Virus record (IMG/VR): IMGVR_UViG_3300015265_000209
Location: 1 to 37,737 of that record
Reading direction: 5' to 3' (one strand)
From: a virus
DNA length: 37,737 nt
The notes beneath the pieces were generated by a model. It worked only from the letters and a program-made list of their open reading frames with translations, was not told where the DNA came from and did no database searches. The number at the start of each line of letters is the position of its first letter. The stretch's first letter is position 1. Made by a program: the position numbers and the translations under genes. Positions 1 through 7,470 of the stretch are shown here, in pieces.

Positions 1-930
1 GTGCACCCTGGTGGTACCCTTGCCATCCAACTGATGCCAGCACCAATTCAGCCTGTTCCCTTCTACGCGAATAGCACAATGGTTGTTCCCTTCCTCACGC
101 TGCTCGGCATTGGGGCAACCGTTTGGTTTGGGTTTTGGAAGACGAACCGAGAGCTTGACGCGTCGCAGGATAAGTGGCGGATTGACCGCAATGATTCTTT
201 GGCGAAAATTGAAACGGATCGCGCGCATGCAGCCGATGAGGCACGTCGAGCAAGGCTAGTTGTGGCGCGGCGAGAGGTTTATCTCGATCTGATTAAGGAG
301 ATGACTGCTGCGAGCATGGCGCTTGGTGGTATGCCATTTAAGAAAGGTGAGAGCCTTGAGGTAGAGGAGGGTTTCAAAGGATTTTTAAGCGCTGTGGCTC
401 GGGTCGCAATTTTGGGCGAAATGGATACAGTCTTAAAAAGTCGGGAGTTAATGAGCCTGGTTCAAAGAATTTTGTACAAAAAATTGCCTGAAATAGGTGA
501 CTTGAGGTTCATCAAAAGCCAGCAGGAAAGGCTAGAGAGCTTGGAGAGGCAGCAGCTTGAGAAGTCGGAAAGTATAAAAAATATTGTTGCAAATCTGTTA
601 AGTGATTCATCCGGTTCGCTTGGGCCACAAAAGAGCACTTTGCTCGAATCCTGGTCTCAAGGGCTTAATAAGTCCGATGCAGATGCGAAGCTGTATGGAG
701 AAGGTGCAGCCGACTTCGGGCGTCAATACGTCAATCTCGCTCGAGGTTATCAGCGCTCGATTGTTGACGACACGATTGAACTCGCAGCAAAGACTAATGA
801 ATTGATTGTGTGTATCCGTGAGGAACTTGAACTAGATAGCGACCTGTCATCGTTGGAGTCTTCGACAGCAGAGATGTTTTCTGCTATCAAAGAATCGATC
901 GAAAAGATGCAGGCCACATACTCCGATTAG
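1..930 (+). CDS. Membrane-anchored coiled-coil protein of unknown function (possible prophage cargo)
   Basis: I do not recognise the family. A hydrophobic segment near residues 28-46 (VVPFLTLLGIGATVWFGFW) looks like one membrane span. It is followed by a long, charged, helical, coiled-coil-like cytoplasmic part rich in E, K, R and Q. The GTG at base 1 is in frame, but the window begins there, so the true start may lie outside, or at the ATG at 79, directly before the membrane span. The gene ends convergently with the integrase, 65 bp away, so it sits between the integrase and the prophage end. That is a common site for lysogenic-conversion or anti-phage genes. Its codons are visibly more A+T-rich than those of the structural genes, which hints at separate acquisition. 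A superinfection-exclusion or defence role is inference from topology and position only. Confidence 0.6.
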   Translation: MHPGGTLAIQLMPAPIQPVPFYANSTMVVPFLTLLGIGATVWFGFWKTNRELDASQDKWRIDRNDSLAKIETDRAHAADEARRARLVVARREVYLDLIKEMTAASMALGGMPFKKGESLEVEEGFKGFLSAVARVAILGEMDTVLKSRELMSLVQRILYKKLPEIGDLRFIKSQQERLESLERQQLEKSESIKNIVANLLSDSSGSLGPQKSTLLESWSQGLNKSDADAKLYGEGAADFGRQYVNLARGYQRSIVDDTIELAAKTNELIVCIREELELDSDLSSLESSTAEMFSAIKESIEKMQATYSD

Positions 931-995
931 AAGCCAATGTGAAATTTGTTCCGTTTCGCTAGTGCAACACAGTGTATGTGAGGAATGTCTTCGAT

Positions 996-2180
996 TTATA
1001 TCGCTAAGCCGCCGAGGTTAAGTAGTTCGCCTGCGTTTCGGGAAAAAACCGAGACTGCTTTCTGGCCAGCGGTAAGATCAGCATCCGGCATCCATCGGCC
1101 GTATCTCCGGGCGATCATCGTCCAATCCTTGTGGCCCATCTGCTTGGCCACCCACATGGCGTGTTCGCCGGCAGATAGCATCATGCTTGCGTAAGTATGC
1201 CGTGTTTGATAGGGTTTGCGATACCGGATGCCACCGCGTTTGAGCGCCCAGGTCCACAGGGTTTTACGGATCGACTGATCGCCGGTCCACCGTTCTCCGG
1301 TCTGGGGATTTTGGAACACCTCGGCGCCCTTTAGCCACGTGTGTTGCTTCTGTTCCTTCAACGCCTCAAGTGCCGGCTGTAGCAGCTTAATCTCACGCCG
1401 GCCAGCGGCCGTCTTAGTGCTCTCAGCTTCCTTGGACTTCTGTGTGAGAGCGCGTGTCACCTTCGCCACGCTACGCACGAAATCGATGTCGCCCCATTCC
1501 AGTGCCACCAGCTCGGACGTACGCATGCCCGTCCAAAATGCGAACTGGATGAGGTTGCGGGCCTGGCCGGTGAGCTGCTCGAGGATGATGGCCTGCTCGT
1601 CCTTGCTGAATGGATCGATCTCGTCTTCTTCCTTCGGGGCTTCGATCTTAGAGAAGCACCAGTTGGCCAACGGATTGATATCGATCAGCTCGTCGTTGAT
1701 GGCGTCATCCAAAGCCTTGCGCATGACGCTTTGAATGTTGGCAAGGGTCTTGTTGCTGGCCGTGCTCTCTTGGAGCTTTTCCCGCATGTGCTTCTTCTTC
1801 AATTCGGACACCTTGAGTTTTCCGAACCAAGGGATTAGCTTGCCGTCCACGATCTTGCGGTAACCGTCCCATCCGCTTGCCTTGAGGTGGGGCTTCTGAC
1901 GCTTTAACCAGGCTTCAAGATACGCCTCGATCAGCTCGACGTCTCCGAGCTGATTGGCAAACTTGGCCGCGTTAGTGGACTTGGGGAAGGTGGCGGTGTA
2001 ATCGAAGCTATCAGTGGCGATAGCGTGCATGATGGCCGAGCGGTGATGCTCGGCGCGCTTTAGATTAGCGGGGGTGGGCTGGAGCGCGATGCGCTCACGG
2101 CACCTAACGCCCTTATAGGTGAATGTGATTTCGATGCTGCTTTGCGATGCAGCTTTAACGCCCCGCCCGTCTCTACCCAT
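996..2180 (-). CDS. int: Tyrosine-family site-specific integrase
   Basis: This is the phage integrase for recombination between attP and attB. The N-terminus (about residues 5-65, IEITFTYKGVRCRER) resembles the DUF3596 arm-binding domain. A SAM-like core-binding domain spans about 80-180 and the catalytic domain about 185-365. Catalytic residues visible are R220 (TGMRTSEL), K256, R327 in YQTRHTYAS, H350 (QMGHKDW) and the nucleophile Y360 (RRYGRW). The first histidine of the usual HxxR box is replaced by Y324, as I recall for this integrase subgroup. At 394 aa the length is normal and all domains are present, so the enzyme is probably active. It is the last gene of the leftward operon, and its 5' end overlaps the excisionase-like gene by about 120 bp. 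Confidence 0.95.
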   Translation of the reverse strand: MGRDGRGVKAASQSSIEITFTYKGVRCRERIALQPTPANLKRAEHHRSAIMHAIATDSFDYTATFPKSTNAAKFANQLGDVELIEAYLEAWLKRQKPHLKASGWDGYRKIVDGKLIPWFGKLKVSELKKKHMREKLQESTASNKTLANIQSVMRKALDDAINDELIDINPLANWCFSKIEAPKEEDEIDPFSKDEQAIILEQLTGQARNLIQFAFWTGMRTSELVALEWGDIDFVRSVAKVTRALTQKSKEAESTKTAAGRREIKLLQPALEALKEQKQHTWLKGAEVFQNPQTGERWTGDQSIRKTLWTWALKRGGIRYRKPYQTRHTYASMMLSAGEHAMWVAKQMGHKDWTMIARRYGRWMPDADLTAGQKAVSVFSRNAGELLNLGGLAI

Positions 2181-2335
2181 TTTTCAAATCCCTGTACATC
2201 GATAAGATTGCGGCCGTCAGGAGCCTTGATCCAGACGTCGCCTTGTGGCCATATACCATCCCTGATTTTGGTGCGGATAGCGTCCTCGGTGTAGCCCGAT
2301 TCCACGGCAAATTTTGGGATGGTCATGTAGCGCAT
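2060..2335 (-). CDS. Excisionase-like DNA-binding protein
   Basis: This 91-aa product resembles small phage excisionases of the winged-helix type. IPKFAVESGYTEDAIRTKI looks like a recognition helix-turn-helix. It is followed by a GIWPQGDVWIKAPDGRNL wing and FEKWVETG, wording I associate with excisionases paired with DUF3596 integrases. The reading frame stays open upstream to 2458, but that part overlaps another small gene and is low in family-like sequence, so I chose the ATG at 2335; 2326 is an alternative. The coding region runs about 120 bp into the integrase gene in another frame, an arrangement that would couple the two products. The role in directing excision is inferred from the pairing. 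Confidence 0.65.
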   Translation of the reverse strand: MRYMTIPKFAVESGYTEDAIRTKIRDGIWPQGDVWIKAPDGRNLIDVQGFEKWVETGGALKLHRKAASKSHSPIRALGAVSASRSSPPPLI

Positions 2336-2421
2336 TTCGTGCTTCTCGTTTTTAGTTGAACTAGCCGGCGGCTGCAACCACCAGCCGCGTGCCAGCGTTG
2401 TGGTTGCAAACCTTGTTAACT

Positions 2422-2586
2422 TCAGGTGGCATCGTGAGTAAGTACTGCGGCGGTGCAATGGTGGATGTCCCTGCCGTCATAAAATGCTCCAAGCCGTTCG
2501 CAGTCATCGGCAATTGATTTGGTGGATATTGCCCAGCCAAGCAGTAGGCCAGCGGCGATTGCCGTGAATACGTGGATCGCTCTCAT
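2422..2586 (-). CDS. 54-aa small membrane or exported protein
   Basis: A 54-codon frame begins at an ATG that overlaps the stop of the upstream 158-aa gene as ATGA (2583-2586), the same coupling seen at most junctions in this operon. The N-terminus MRAIHVFTAIAAGLLLGWAI is a typical short signal-anchor: basic residue, then about 16 hydrophobic residues. The remainder is polar with two cysteines (C29, C44). I do not recognise a family. Coupled translation and membrane insertion are inferred from the overlap and hydrophobicity. Confidence 0.55.
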   Translation of the reverse strand: MRAIHVFTAIAAGLLLGWAISTKSIADDCERLGAFYDGRDIHHCTAAVLTHDAT

Positions 2587-3059
2587 GGCGCGTCCTTCTT
2601 CTTGGCCTGCAGTACTTCTCGCACTTTGTCCAAATCGGCGACCGCATGCACGCGCCAGTCGACGCCATGCTGGATGACTAGCCGCACCAGCTTGTCGATG
2701 ACGAACGCCTGCTCAGCTTCAGCTTTGCGGGGAATGTCGGCCAAGCCGGCATCGCGATACCCATGCGCGAGCGGCGCGCATTGAAAATTGGGCATGCCCA
2801 TCACCTCAGCCAAATCGTCAGAGAGTGAGGGAGGGTAGATCAATGGGCTGATCGATGTTGTGCTCTTATCCTGCAACGCTGGGGCGGCGTCGGCGCCCGC
2901 GAGAGTAAGCGTGTAGAAGGCCGCCGCATTTTCGATCGTGCCCTCCACTACGTGCTGACCGCTGACAGTGTTGTGCCGCACTTCAAAGCCGCAGGCTCGC
3001 AGCATGGTGACCATTACGGTGTTAATCGGCTGGTCGATGGTTTGGTCTTGATGCGACAT
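2583..3059 (-). CDS. Hypothetical phage protein, 158 aa
   Basis: I do not recognise this protein. It is a soluble 158-aa product without a signal peptide or membrane span, with an acidic centre and a helical, basic C-terminus ending in QAKKKDAP. It starts 3 nt after the stop of the upstream 141-aa gene and ends in an ATGA overlap with the 54-aa gene, so it belongs to the leftward early operon. Genes in this position of temperate phages are usually accessory to recombination, host takeover or lysogeny; nothing here lets me choose among these. No plus-strand frame across this segment looks like a better gene. Confidence 0.6.
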   Translation of the reverse strand: MSHQDQTIDQPINTVMVTMLRACGFEVRHNTVSGQHVVEGTIENAAAFYTLTLAGADAAPALQDKSTTSISPLIYPPSLSDDLAEVMGMPNFQCAPLAHGYRDAGLADIPRKAEAEQAFVIDKLVRLVIQHGVDWRVHAVADLDKVREVLQAKKKDAP

Positions 3060-3062
3060 AGA

Positions 3063-3488
3063 TTAAGCTCCGAAGGATTTTGGGTCGGCGGCGCGTGCGA
3101 CCTGGTCGATCACGCTGCGGGGGAGGGACGAGTCGATGCTGATCGGCGTGCTGCCTGGCGCCACTTCATCCAGCACGGCGCGCAGGGCAGCGCGCATCTC
3201 CATGTTCTGCATCACGATGGTGGCATAGGCCTCGGGCATGGCGGTGCCGGCGCCGCGTGCGTGCAGCATCATGGCGAAGTTGGCCACGTCTACCGGATCA
3301 CCTTTCGCGACTGCGTCGCGCAGCTGCACGCGCAGCGAGGCATCGGTGCACAGTTCAGGGTTATTCCAGCCTGCGCGGCCCTTCAAAGCGGCCTGATTCA
3401 TCTTGCTGGCCATCGCTGTGGCGAAGCTCACCACGGCCTTGGTATCGTCGTGTGCTTCGCGGATAAATGCGTCCATTGGTGCGTTCAT
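3063..3488 (-). CDS. Hypothetical phage protein with GW/KGDPVDVANFAMMLHARG motif
   Basis: The stretch GRAGWNNPELC followed by KGDPVDVANFAMMLHARG is a sequence I recognise from many small uncharacterised phage early proteins, sometimes found next to dATP/dGTP diphosphohydrolase-type domains. Here it is stand-alone, 141 aa, mostly helical, with no membrane segment. The ATG overlaps the parB stop as ATGA (3485-3488), so translation is probably coupled to ParB. A link to nucleotide metabolism would be speculation from the motif alone. I am confident that it is a real gene and not confident of any function. Confidence 0.65.
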   Translation of the reverse strand: MNAPMDAFIREAHDDTKAVVSFATAMASKMNQAALKGRAGWNNPELCTDASLRVQLRDAVAKGDPVDVANFAMMLHARGAGTAMPEAYATIVMQNMEMRAALRAVLDEVAPGSTPISIDSSLPRSVIDQVARAADPKSFGA

Positions 3489-5644
3489 GCTGCTTCCTTC
3501 TCGGTAGTTTCGGACTTGTTGTTATCGTCGCTGGTTAATGCGGACTTGGGCCACGGCCAAGATTCTGCCGGCGCTGGTGCCGGCGCTGTCGGCTTGACCT
3601 TCGGCGCCTTTGCCTTGCCGGCGCGCTTAGCGGGCTCTGGCGCAGCCTGGACGAAATCGGCGGCGTCCACGTAGTCGCCATCGGCGGCAGCGGATTCAGT
3701 GCTCACCTGGCTGGTGGTGTCCGCCGGCGCAAGTGCCGAGGTGGCCACCTCGATTACGGCACCGTCGCTTTTCACCCACGCGCTGCCTGGTGTCGGTGTT
3801 TGCCACTTGCTCCAGGTGTAACCGTTAGCTTCTGCTGCGCGCTGCAGTGCCGCGATGTTGTGCGGCTGCGTGTCTATTACGACGGCGGTCAGCTCCGCCA
3901 GGCGCTCGGGCGCCAGGCGGATGAGGTCGTTAAAGTCTTCACTGGCGATTTCTGCAACGGCGGTGCTGCGAAGATCATGTTCACGGCGCTCGAGTTGGGC
4001 ATCGAGACCTTCGTGTCGCGCCATGTCAACGAGGGTGTTCCAGGTAGGGGTGTAATTTGCATCCTCCAAATCGTGAATGTCGAACGCATCCACCCCCAGG
4101 CACTCGCCCATTACCAGGTCCACCAAGATCAGTTGGACCTCAGGCAGCGTCGCCTGGTCGATGTACGCACACACCGCATCGTCCGTGGCGTCCGGGAATG
4201 GGTACAGGTCGCCGATAAGATCGTCGGGGATGGCGTAATCGTTGTAGCTGCGGACCATCAGCTTCACGAACTCGCGCAGCGACGCCAGGCTAAACCCATT
4301 GGCGCCGCGCTGGCGCAACTTGCGGTAGAGCGATACACGGAACTCAGTTTCTTTGGCTGCCATCTGTCTGGATTTCTCACGCTGCAGCTGTTCTGCCGTG
4401 GGCTGCTCGTCGCCTTTTGCCTGATTAGCCCGTTCCTTTTCGGCCATACGCGACGCGTGCGCTGTGACCGTTTCGCATGCACCAGCCCTTTCCAGTGCTG
4501 CCTGAATTGCAGTGCGATCGTAAATAGCAGTCACGACACCTGTACTGTCCTTGAGGTACTTTACCGGTTTCGGCATGTTGTCTTTACCGATGTAGTCTTC
4601 CGCTCTGCCGGCGTTGCCGGTGGGTGGTGCGTTGCGGTCAAAACGCCAAATTGGAGTGTTGCCGGCCACGAACTCGCTGCCGTGCGCATAGGCGTCTATT
4701 TGCTTTGCCTCGTCGCCTTCGATCACCGGAATGCCGGTCTTGTTGGCGATCACAATCACCTTCGCATAGTGGGCGGCGCGCTTCTCCTCAAAACAGTCTG
4801 GATCGGTGCAGACGTCTGCACTTTTGATGTCCGCAAAGACGAGCGGCTGATTGCCCGAACGTTTAGGGCATTTCGAGCAGGAGCCGGCAGCGGCCAGCAG
4901 CTTGCCGTCACCCACGTCGAAGTTTGCGTAGGACAGGTCCAATGTGTATCGCTGCTGGATGTGCTGCTGTGCGCGGCGGTACGACATCGGCTCAGGCTGA
5001 TATACCGAGGTTGCAGTGATTTCGCCTAACGCGCGCGCCTGGAGCGCCGGCACCGGTATCCGTGCAACGAGCAGGGCGGTGGATGCCGAGATTTCATCGC
5101 TGAGAAATTTCTCGCGCGCCTCGATCGTGAGTGCGCACAGCTTCAAGCGGCCGTAAATGTAGGCGCGACTTTTCTTGATTTTGTCGGCCAACTGGTCGGC
5201 GTTGTAGCCGTGGTTCATCATCAACTGCTCGTAGCCCTCGGCTTCCTCGAGCGGGTGCGGGTCTTCGCGCTGGAGGTTCTCCAGGATCTGGATTTCAGCT
5301 GCCTGTTTGTCGCTCAGCATGCGGCACATCGCCGGGATCGTTGTGACCTCAGCGATGCCCGAGGCGCGCCAGCGGCGCTCCCCGGCGACCAGTTCGTACG
5401 GCTCGGGCTGCTCGATGGTAGGCGTGACAGGACGGATCAGGATGGGCTGCACCACGCCCATTTCCTTGATGTTGGCGGCCAGCTGCTGCAGCGCCACTTC
5501 GTTGAAGCGCTTACGGTTGGTTGGCGACTTGCGAATATCGCTCAGGTTGTAGATGCCATACGTGCCTTGCTCTGCCGGTGCTTCAGCGGCAGGCAACGCC
5601 GGCGATGCCGCAGCCGCGCGCGCGGGGCTTTTTGCTTTGCTCAT
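3485..5644 (-). CDS. parB: ParB/Spo0J-family protein (phage ParB)
   Basis: This long (719 aa) ParB-type protein has an N-terminal ParB/sulfiredoxin-like CTP-binding fold at about residues 30-140, with GERRWRA (88-94) and ENLQREDPHPLEEAEGY (122-138). A helix-turn-helix follows at about 146-170 (YNADQLADKIKKSRAYIYGR). Cysteines C256, C259, C279 and C284 form a likely zinc knuckle. The C-terminal half is unassigned and ends in a long Ala/Pro/Lys-rich linker. Standard ParB proteins are about 300 aa, so this one carries a large extra region. No parA lies nearby, which argues for a regulatory, DNA-compacting or nuclease role rather than classical partition. An AGGAGAG ribosome binding site lies just before the ATG at 5644. 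A near-perfect palindrome inside the gene (4806-4821) is a candidate binding site. Confidence 0.9.
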   Translation of the reverse strand: MSKAKSPARAAAASPALPAAEAPAEQGTYGIYNLSDIRKSPTNRKRFNEVALQQLAANIKEMGVVQPILIRPVTPTIEQPEPYELVAGERRWRASGIAEVTTIPAMCRMLSDKQAAEIQILENLQREDPHPLEEAEGYEQLMMNHGYNADQLADKIKKSRAYIYGRLKLCALTIEAREKFLSDEISASTALLVARIPVPALQARALGEITATSVYQPEPMSYRRAQQHIQQRYTLDLSYANFDVGDGKLLAAAGSCSKCPKRSGNQPLVFADIKSADVCTDPDCFEEKRAAHYAKVIVIANKTGIPVIEGDEAKQIDAYAHGSEFVAGNTPIWRFDRNAPPTGNAGRAEDYIGKDNMPKPVKYLKDSTGVVTAIYDRTAIQAALERAGACETVTAHASRMAEKERANQAKGDEQPTAEQLQREKSRQMAAKETEFRVSLYRKLRQRGANGFSLASLREFVKLMVRSYNDYAIPDDLIGDLYPFPDATDDAVCAYIDQATLPEVQLILVDLVMGECLGVDAFDIHDLEDANYTPTWNTLVDMARHEGLDAQLERREHDLRSTAVAEIASEDFNDLIRLAPERLAELTAVVIDTQPHNIAALQRAAEANGYTWSKWQTPTPGSAWVKSDGAVIEVATSALAPADTTSQVSTESAAADGDYVDAADFVQAAPEPAKRAGKAKAPKVKPTAPAPAPAESWPWPKSALTSDDNNKSETTEKEAA
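4806..4821. repeat. 16-bp palindrome GTGCAGACGTCTGCAC (candidate ParB site)
   Basis: This is a perfect 16-bp palindrome inside parB, over the codons for residues 275-280. Apart from the central two bases it is identical to the intergenic palindrome at 13565-13580 (GTGCAGATGTCTGCAC). A third 14/16 match lies at 16473-16488 in the large terminase gene. Shared palindromes of this length in one window are unlikely by chance. A ParB recognition role is inference. Confidence 0.4.
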
Positions 5645-5670
5645 GATGCTCTCCTGGTTAATGCGGGTGG

Positions 5671-5874
5671 TTACTTCTTGATGAAACTGAATTGGTGGGT
5701 ACCGCCGATGGGCAGCAGCTCATGGCCGCTGGCCTGCTCTGCGACGAGGGCGGTGCGCGCCTGGCGCGGCGACACGGGCCGACCGGCTGGATCGGTGAAT
5801 CCGCGCAACTCACTTAACGGCCGCTGCAGGAGCGCGCGGACGTCGACGGCGAGGGGATGGGTGGGGGGCGTCAT
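5671..5874 (-). CDS. Hypothetical small phage protein, 67 aa
   Basis: The gene starts at an ATG overlapping the upstream stop as ATGA (5871-5874) and ends 26 bp before the parB start. The product is soluble and compact, with FTDPAGRPVSPRQARTALVAEQASGHELLPIGG. This looks like a small DNA- or protein-binding module, but I do not recognise the family. The frame stays open upstream to 6219, but that upstream part is out of frame with the better supported 101-aa gene, so the start inside the overlap is preferred. Confidence 0.55.
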   Translation of the reverse strand: MTPPTHPLAVDVRALLQRPLSELRGFTDPAGRPVSPRQARTALVAEQASGHELLPIGGTHQFSFIKK

Positions 5875-6176
5875 TGGCGCACACCAGGTGTGAAGAAGAC
5901 CATCTGCAGGCTGGCGCCGGCAGGGACGGTAATGTCCACTTTCCAAGCGGTGTGCCCTGCCTTGGTCTGCGTCTGCGGAATGCGCGGTTCGCTGACCTGA
6001 TAGCCACGTGCGCGCATGGCGTCGAGGAACTTGAACGTATCCAGCCGCGTGCCGTCCGGTGTAGTGATCTCGGTCCTGTCCATACCGGTGGCGTCCGCAA
6101 CGCGGCTCACGGCGGCCGCCAGGTGCGCGGCCTTGAGCGCTGCTTGGAGCTCGGGGAATTTGGTGGTGGTCCTCAT
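5871..6176 (-). CDS. Hypothetical small phage protein, 101 aa
   Basis: The 101-aa product has a helical N-terminus (TTKFPELQAALKAAHLAAAV), then TPDGTRLDTFKFLDAMRARGYQVSEPR and a beta-rich end (KVDITVPAGASLQMVFF). It has no membrane span or signal peptide and I cannot name it. Both ends are ATGA overlaps, with the 51-aa gene upstream and the 67-aa gene downstream. This places it firmly in the translationally coupled early operon. Confidence 0.6.
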   Translation of the reverse strand: MRTTTKFPELQAALKAAHLAAAVSRVADATGMDRTEITTPDGTRLDTFKFLDAMRARGYQVSEPRIPQTQTKAGHTAWKVDITVPAGASLQMVFFTPGVRQ

Positions 6177-6328
6177 GCGGACACCGTGCGGTGAGGCGTG
6201 ACAAAGATGGCGCAGTCAACGCCGTGCTGGTCGCGTGCTTCGTCTTGGGCGTCTGCTGCGTGCGCGGCTATGACGAAATAGGTGCTGGTGCCGGCGGCCG
6301 TGCTCACCTTGACAATGAAAGCGATCAT
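6173..6328 (-). CDS. 51-aa small phage protein
   Basis: A 51-codon frame fits exactly between two genes, with ATGA overlaps at both ends (6325-6328 and 6173-6176). The product begins MIAFIVKVSTAAGTSTYFVI and ends with a histidine-containing polar tail. It has a beta-alpha-beta feel (IVKVST, TSTYFVIAAHAADAQDEA, VDCAIFVTPH), like very small phage proteins that fold as one alpha/beta unit. No family is recognised. The double overlap is the main reason to believe it is translated. Confidence 0.55.
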   Translation of the reverse strand: MIAFIVKVSTAAGTSTYFVIAAHAADAQDEARDQHGVDCAIFVTPHRTVSA

Positions 6329-6540
6329 TGGGCGGCACCTGCGGGCTGAGCGGATGGCGAGATGCCCGCCACCTCATTCAGTGCGGCCGCCAAGCCTGGA
6401 TCCGTGGCGTCAACGTAGAAGCTGAGCATGGCGCAGAACGAACGGGCGCGGAGCTCGGGGTCTTGTGGCCAAGTGGAGCAAGCTGCCTTAGCTGCGCGCT
6501 CAATACTTGACTTGTACTCGATTGCTGTAGACCCTGCCAT
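6325..6540 (-). CDS. First gene of the leftward early operon, hypothetical, 71 aa
   Basis: The product is helical and soluble (MAGSTAIEYKSSIERAAKAAC...), with no recognised family. The frame is open to an ATG at 6603, but that lies upstream of the predicted transcription start. The ATG at 6540 is preceded by a good GGGAGG ribosome binding site, so it is the likely start. Its 3' end overlaps the 51-aa gene as ATGA. As the promoter-proximal gene of a repressor-controlled operon it would be made early after induction, in the position where lambda carries N. It shows no arginine-rich motif, so an N-like role is not supported. Confidence 0.6.
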   Translation of the reverse strand: MAGSTAIEYKSSIERAAKAACSTWPQDPELRARSFCAMLSFYVDATDPGLAAALNEVAGISPSAQPAGAAQ

Positions 6541-6570
6541 ACCGCCTCCCGTAAGTGGTTGATGGGGGCG

Positions 6571-6599
6571 ATGATAAGGCAATGCTTTACCTAGGTCAA
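6571..6599 (-). promoter_or_regulatory. Leftward early promoter (PL-like)
   Basis: Read on the minus strand, TTGACC (6599-6594), a 17-bp spacer and TATCAT (6576-6571) make a near-consensus sigma-70 promoter. Expected transcription start is about 6564, giving a leader of about 24 nt before the ATG at 6540. One repressor operator fills the spacer and another covers the -35 box, so the repressor would block it. Confidence 0.7.
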
Positions 6600-6611
6600 G
6601 CATAGCATGAC
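6574..6611. promoter_or_regulatory. Left operator pair (two 17-bp repressor sites)
   Basis: ATAAGGCAATGCTTTAC (6574-6590) and GTCAAGCATAGCATGAC (6595-6611) are imperfect palindromes with centres 21 bp apart, two helical turns. They match the three operators on the far side of the repressor gene. A 12-base copy of a half-site, TCAATACTTGAC, also lies at 6500-6511 inside the first operon gene. Confidence 0.65.
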
Positions 6612-6640
6612 TCGGTAAAGCGCTTCATGTTGCTGTGGCG

Positions 6641-6667
6641 AAAAAAAACCGGCAGAAAGCCGGTTTT
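6641..6667 (-). terminator. Intrinsic terminator of the repressor gene
   Basis: On the minus strand, AACCGGC, a five-base loop and GCCGGTT are followed by a run of T residues (6648-6641). It lies 67 bp after the repressor stop and before the leftward early promoter, insulating the two units. Confidence 0.85.
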
Positions 6668-6733
6668 GTCAGGTATGAATCAATATGAAATTAACTGTCC
6701 CAGCGCACAATTACTGGCTGCGCGCGAGTTAAG

Positions 6734-7456
6734 TTAGCGTTTGCGAGCCTTCCTGCGGTGCTCTGCCATGACCCCGATGATCACGAGTGGAGTTTCATCG
6801 CTGCGCACTACAGGATAATCTTCGTTCAATGGAACAAGTTCGAATATATCGCGGCCGTCTTTATCAGTTCCGCGTTGACGATATTTTTTGAACGTCGCCT
6901 CTTGCCTTCCGTTCTTTGCAGCTACGTATTCTCCTGGGCGCGGTTCCCAGTCCGGCTCGATAATGACCATGTCACCAGGCTTAAACTCTGGAAGCATTGA
7001 ATCACCCTCAATTTCCAACCCAAAAGCCCACCTGGAATAGTCGTCGTCGGTGTAGAGGGCGGCGTATCCGTCGCCCAGTGCGTACGGCTCCAAGATTTCC
7101 TTCATGGCGCCGGCCTGAATGGCTGAAATAACAGGGATCGCCCTACGGCGGCCCATTGGTGAATCTTTAACATTAACATCGAATACAGATATTTCAGAGG
7201 TTGCGGGTGATCTATCGTCGAGACGCGAGATTGGCTGGTCCATATTCTCGTCTAAAAACCATGAAAGTTGAATAGATAGGAGCTCCGCGAGCTTAATTAA
7301 GTTTCCTTTGCTAATCCTACCTGTTGTTTCCCACCCAGTTACCGACTGTTTCGTTACGCCAAGACGCTCAGCGATTGTTTTCTTGTCAAGCTCATGCACG
7401 GACGCGATGGCCTGGCGAATCTTGGTGGAAAGCATCTGGTTTGCGGTAGGAGGCAT
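6734..7456 (-). CDS. CI/LexA-type phage repressor with self-cleavage domain
   Basis: This is the lysogeny repressor, 240 aa. An N-terminal XRE helix-turn-helix covers about residues 12-65 (KKTIAERLGVTKQSVTGWE). A linker leads to a C-terminal S24 peptidase fold. The cleavage site is Ala115-Gly116 (AIQAGAM), the nucleophile Ser153 in EGDSMLPEF, and the general-base lysine K190 in ATFKKY. All autolysis elements are intact, so the prophage should be inducible by RecA and DNA damage. The ATG at 7456 has a modest AGAAG upstream. The operator at 7471-7487 lies directly ahead of this start and could give autoregulation. The gene is transcribed opposite to the Cro-like gene and ends at a clear terminator. 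Confidence 0.93.
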   Translation of the reverse strand: MPPTANQMLSTKIRQAIASVHELDKKTIAERLGVTKQSVTGWETTGRISKGNLIKLAELLSIQLSWFLDENMDQPISRLDDRSPATSEISVFDVNVKDSPMGRRRAIPVISAIQAGAMKEILEPYALGDGYAALYTDDDYSRWAFGLEIEGDSMLPEFKPGDMVIIEPDWEPRPGEYVAAKNGRQEATFKKYRQRGTDKDGRDIFELVPLNEDYPVVRSDETPLVIIGVMAEHRRKARKR

Positions 7457-7470
7457 TGTTCTTCTCGTAT

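Noticed and set aside
931-995. Searched for an attachment core or bidirectional terminator between the first gene and the integrase.
   Set aside because: Only a trivial ACACAGTGT palindrome is visible. No T-run hairpin and no matching copy near the right end were seen, so neither is claimed.
3800-5029. 409-aa plus-strand open frame opposite parB.
   Set aside because: The opposite strand has clear ParB motifs and a ribosome binding site; this frame has none.
6615-6629. Possible third left operator, GTAAAGCGCTTCATG.
   Set aside because: The half-site spacing does not match the 17-bp rule of the other operators and the right half is poor.
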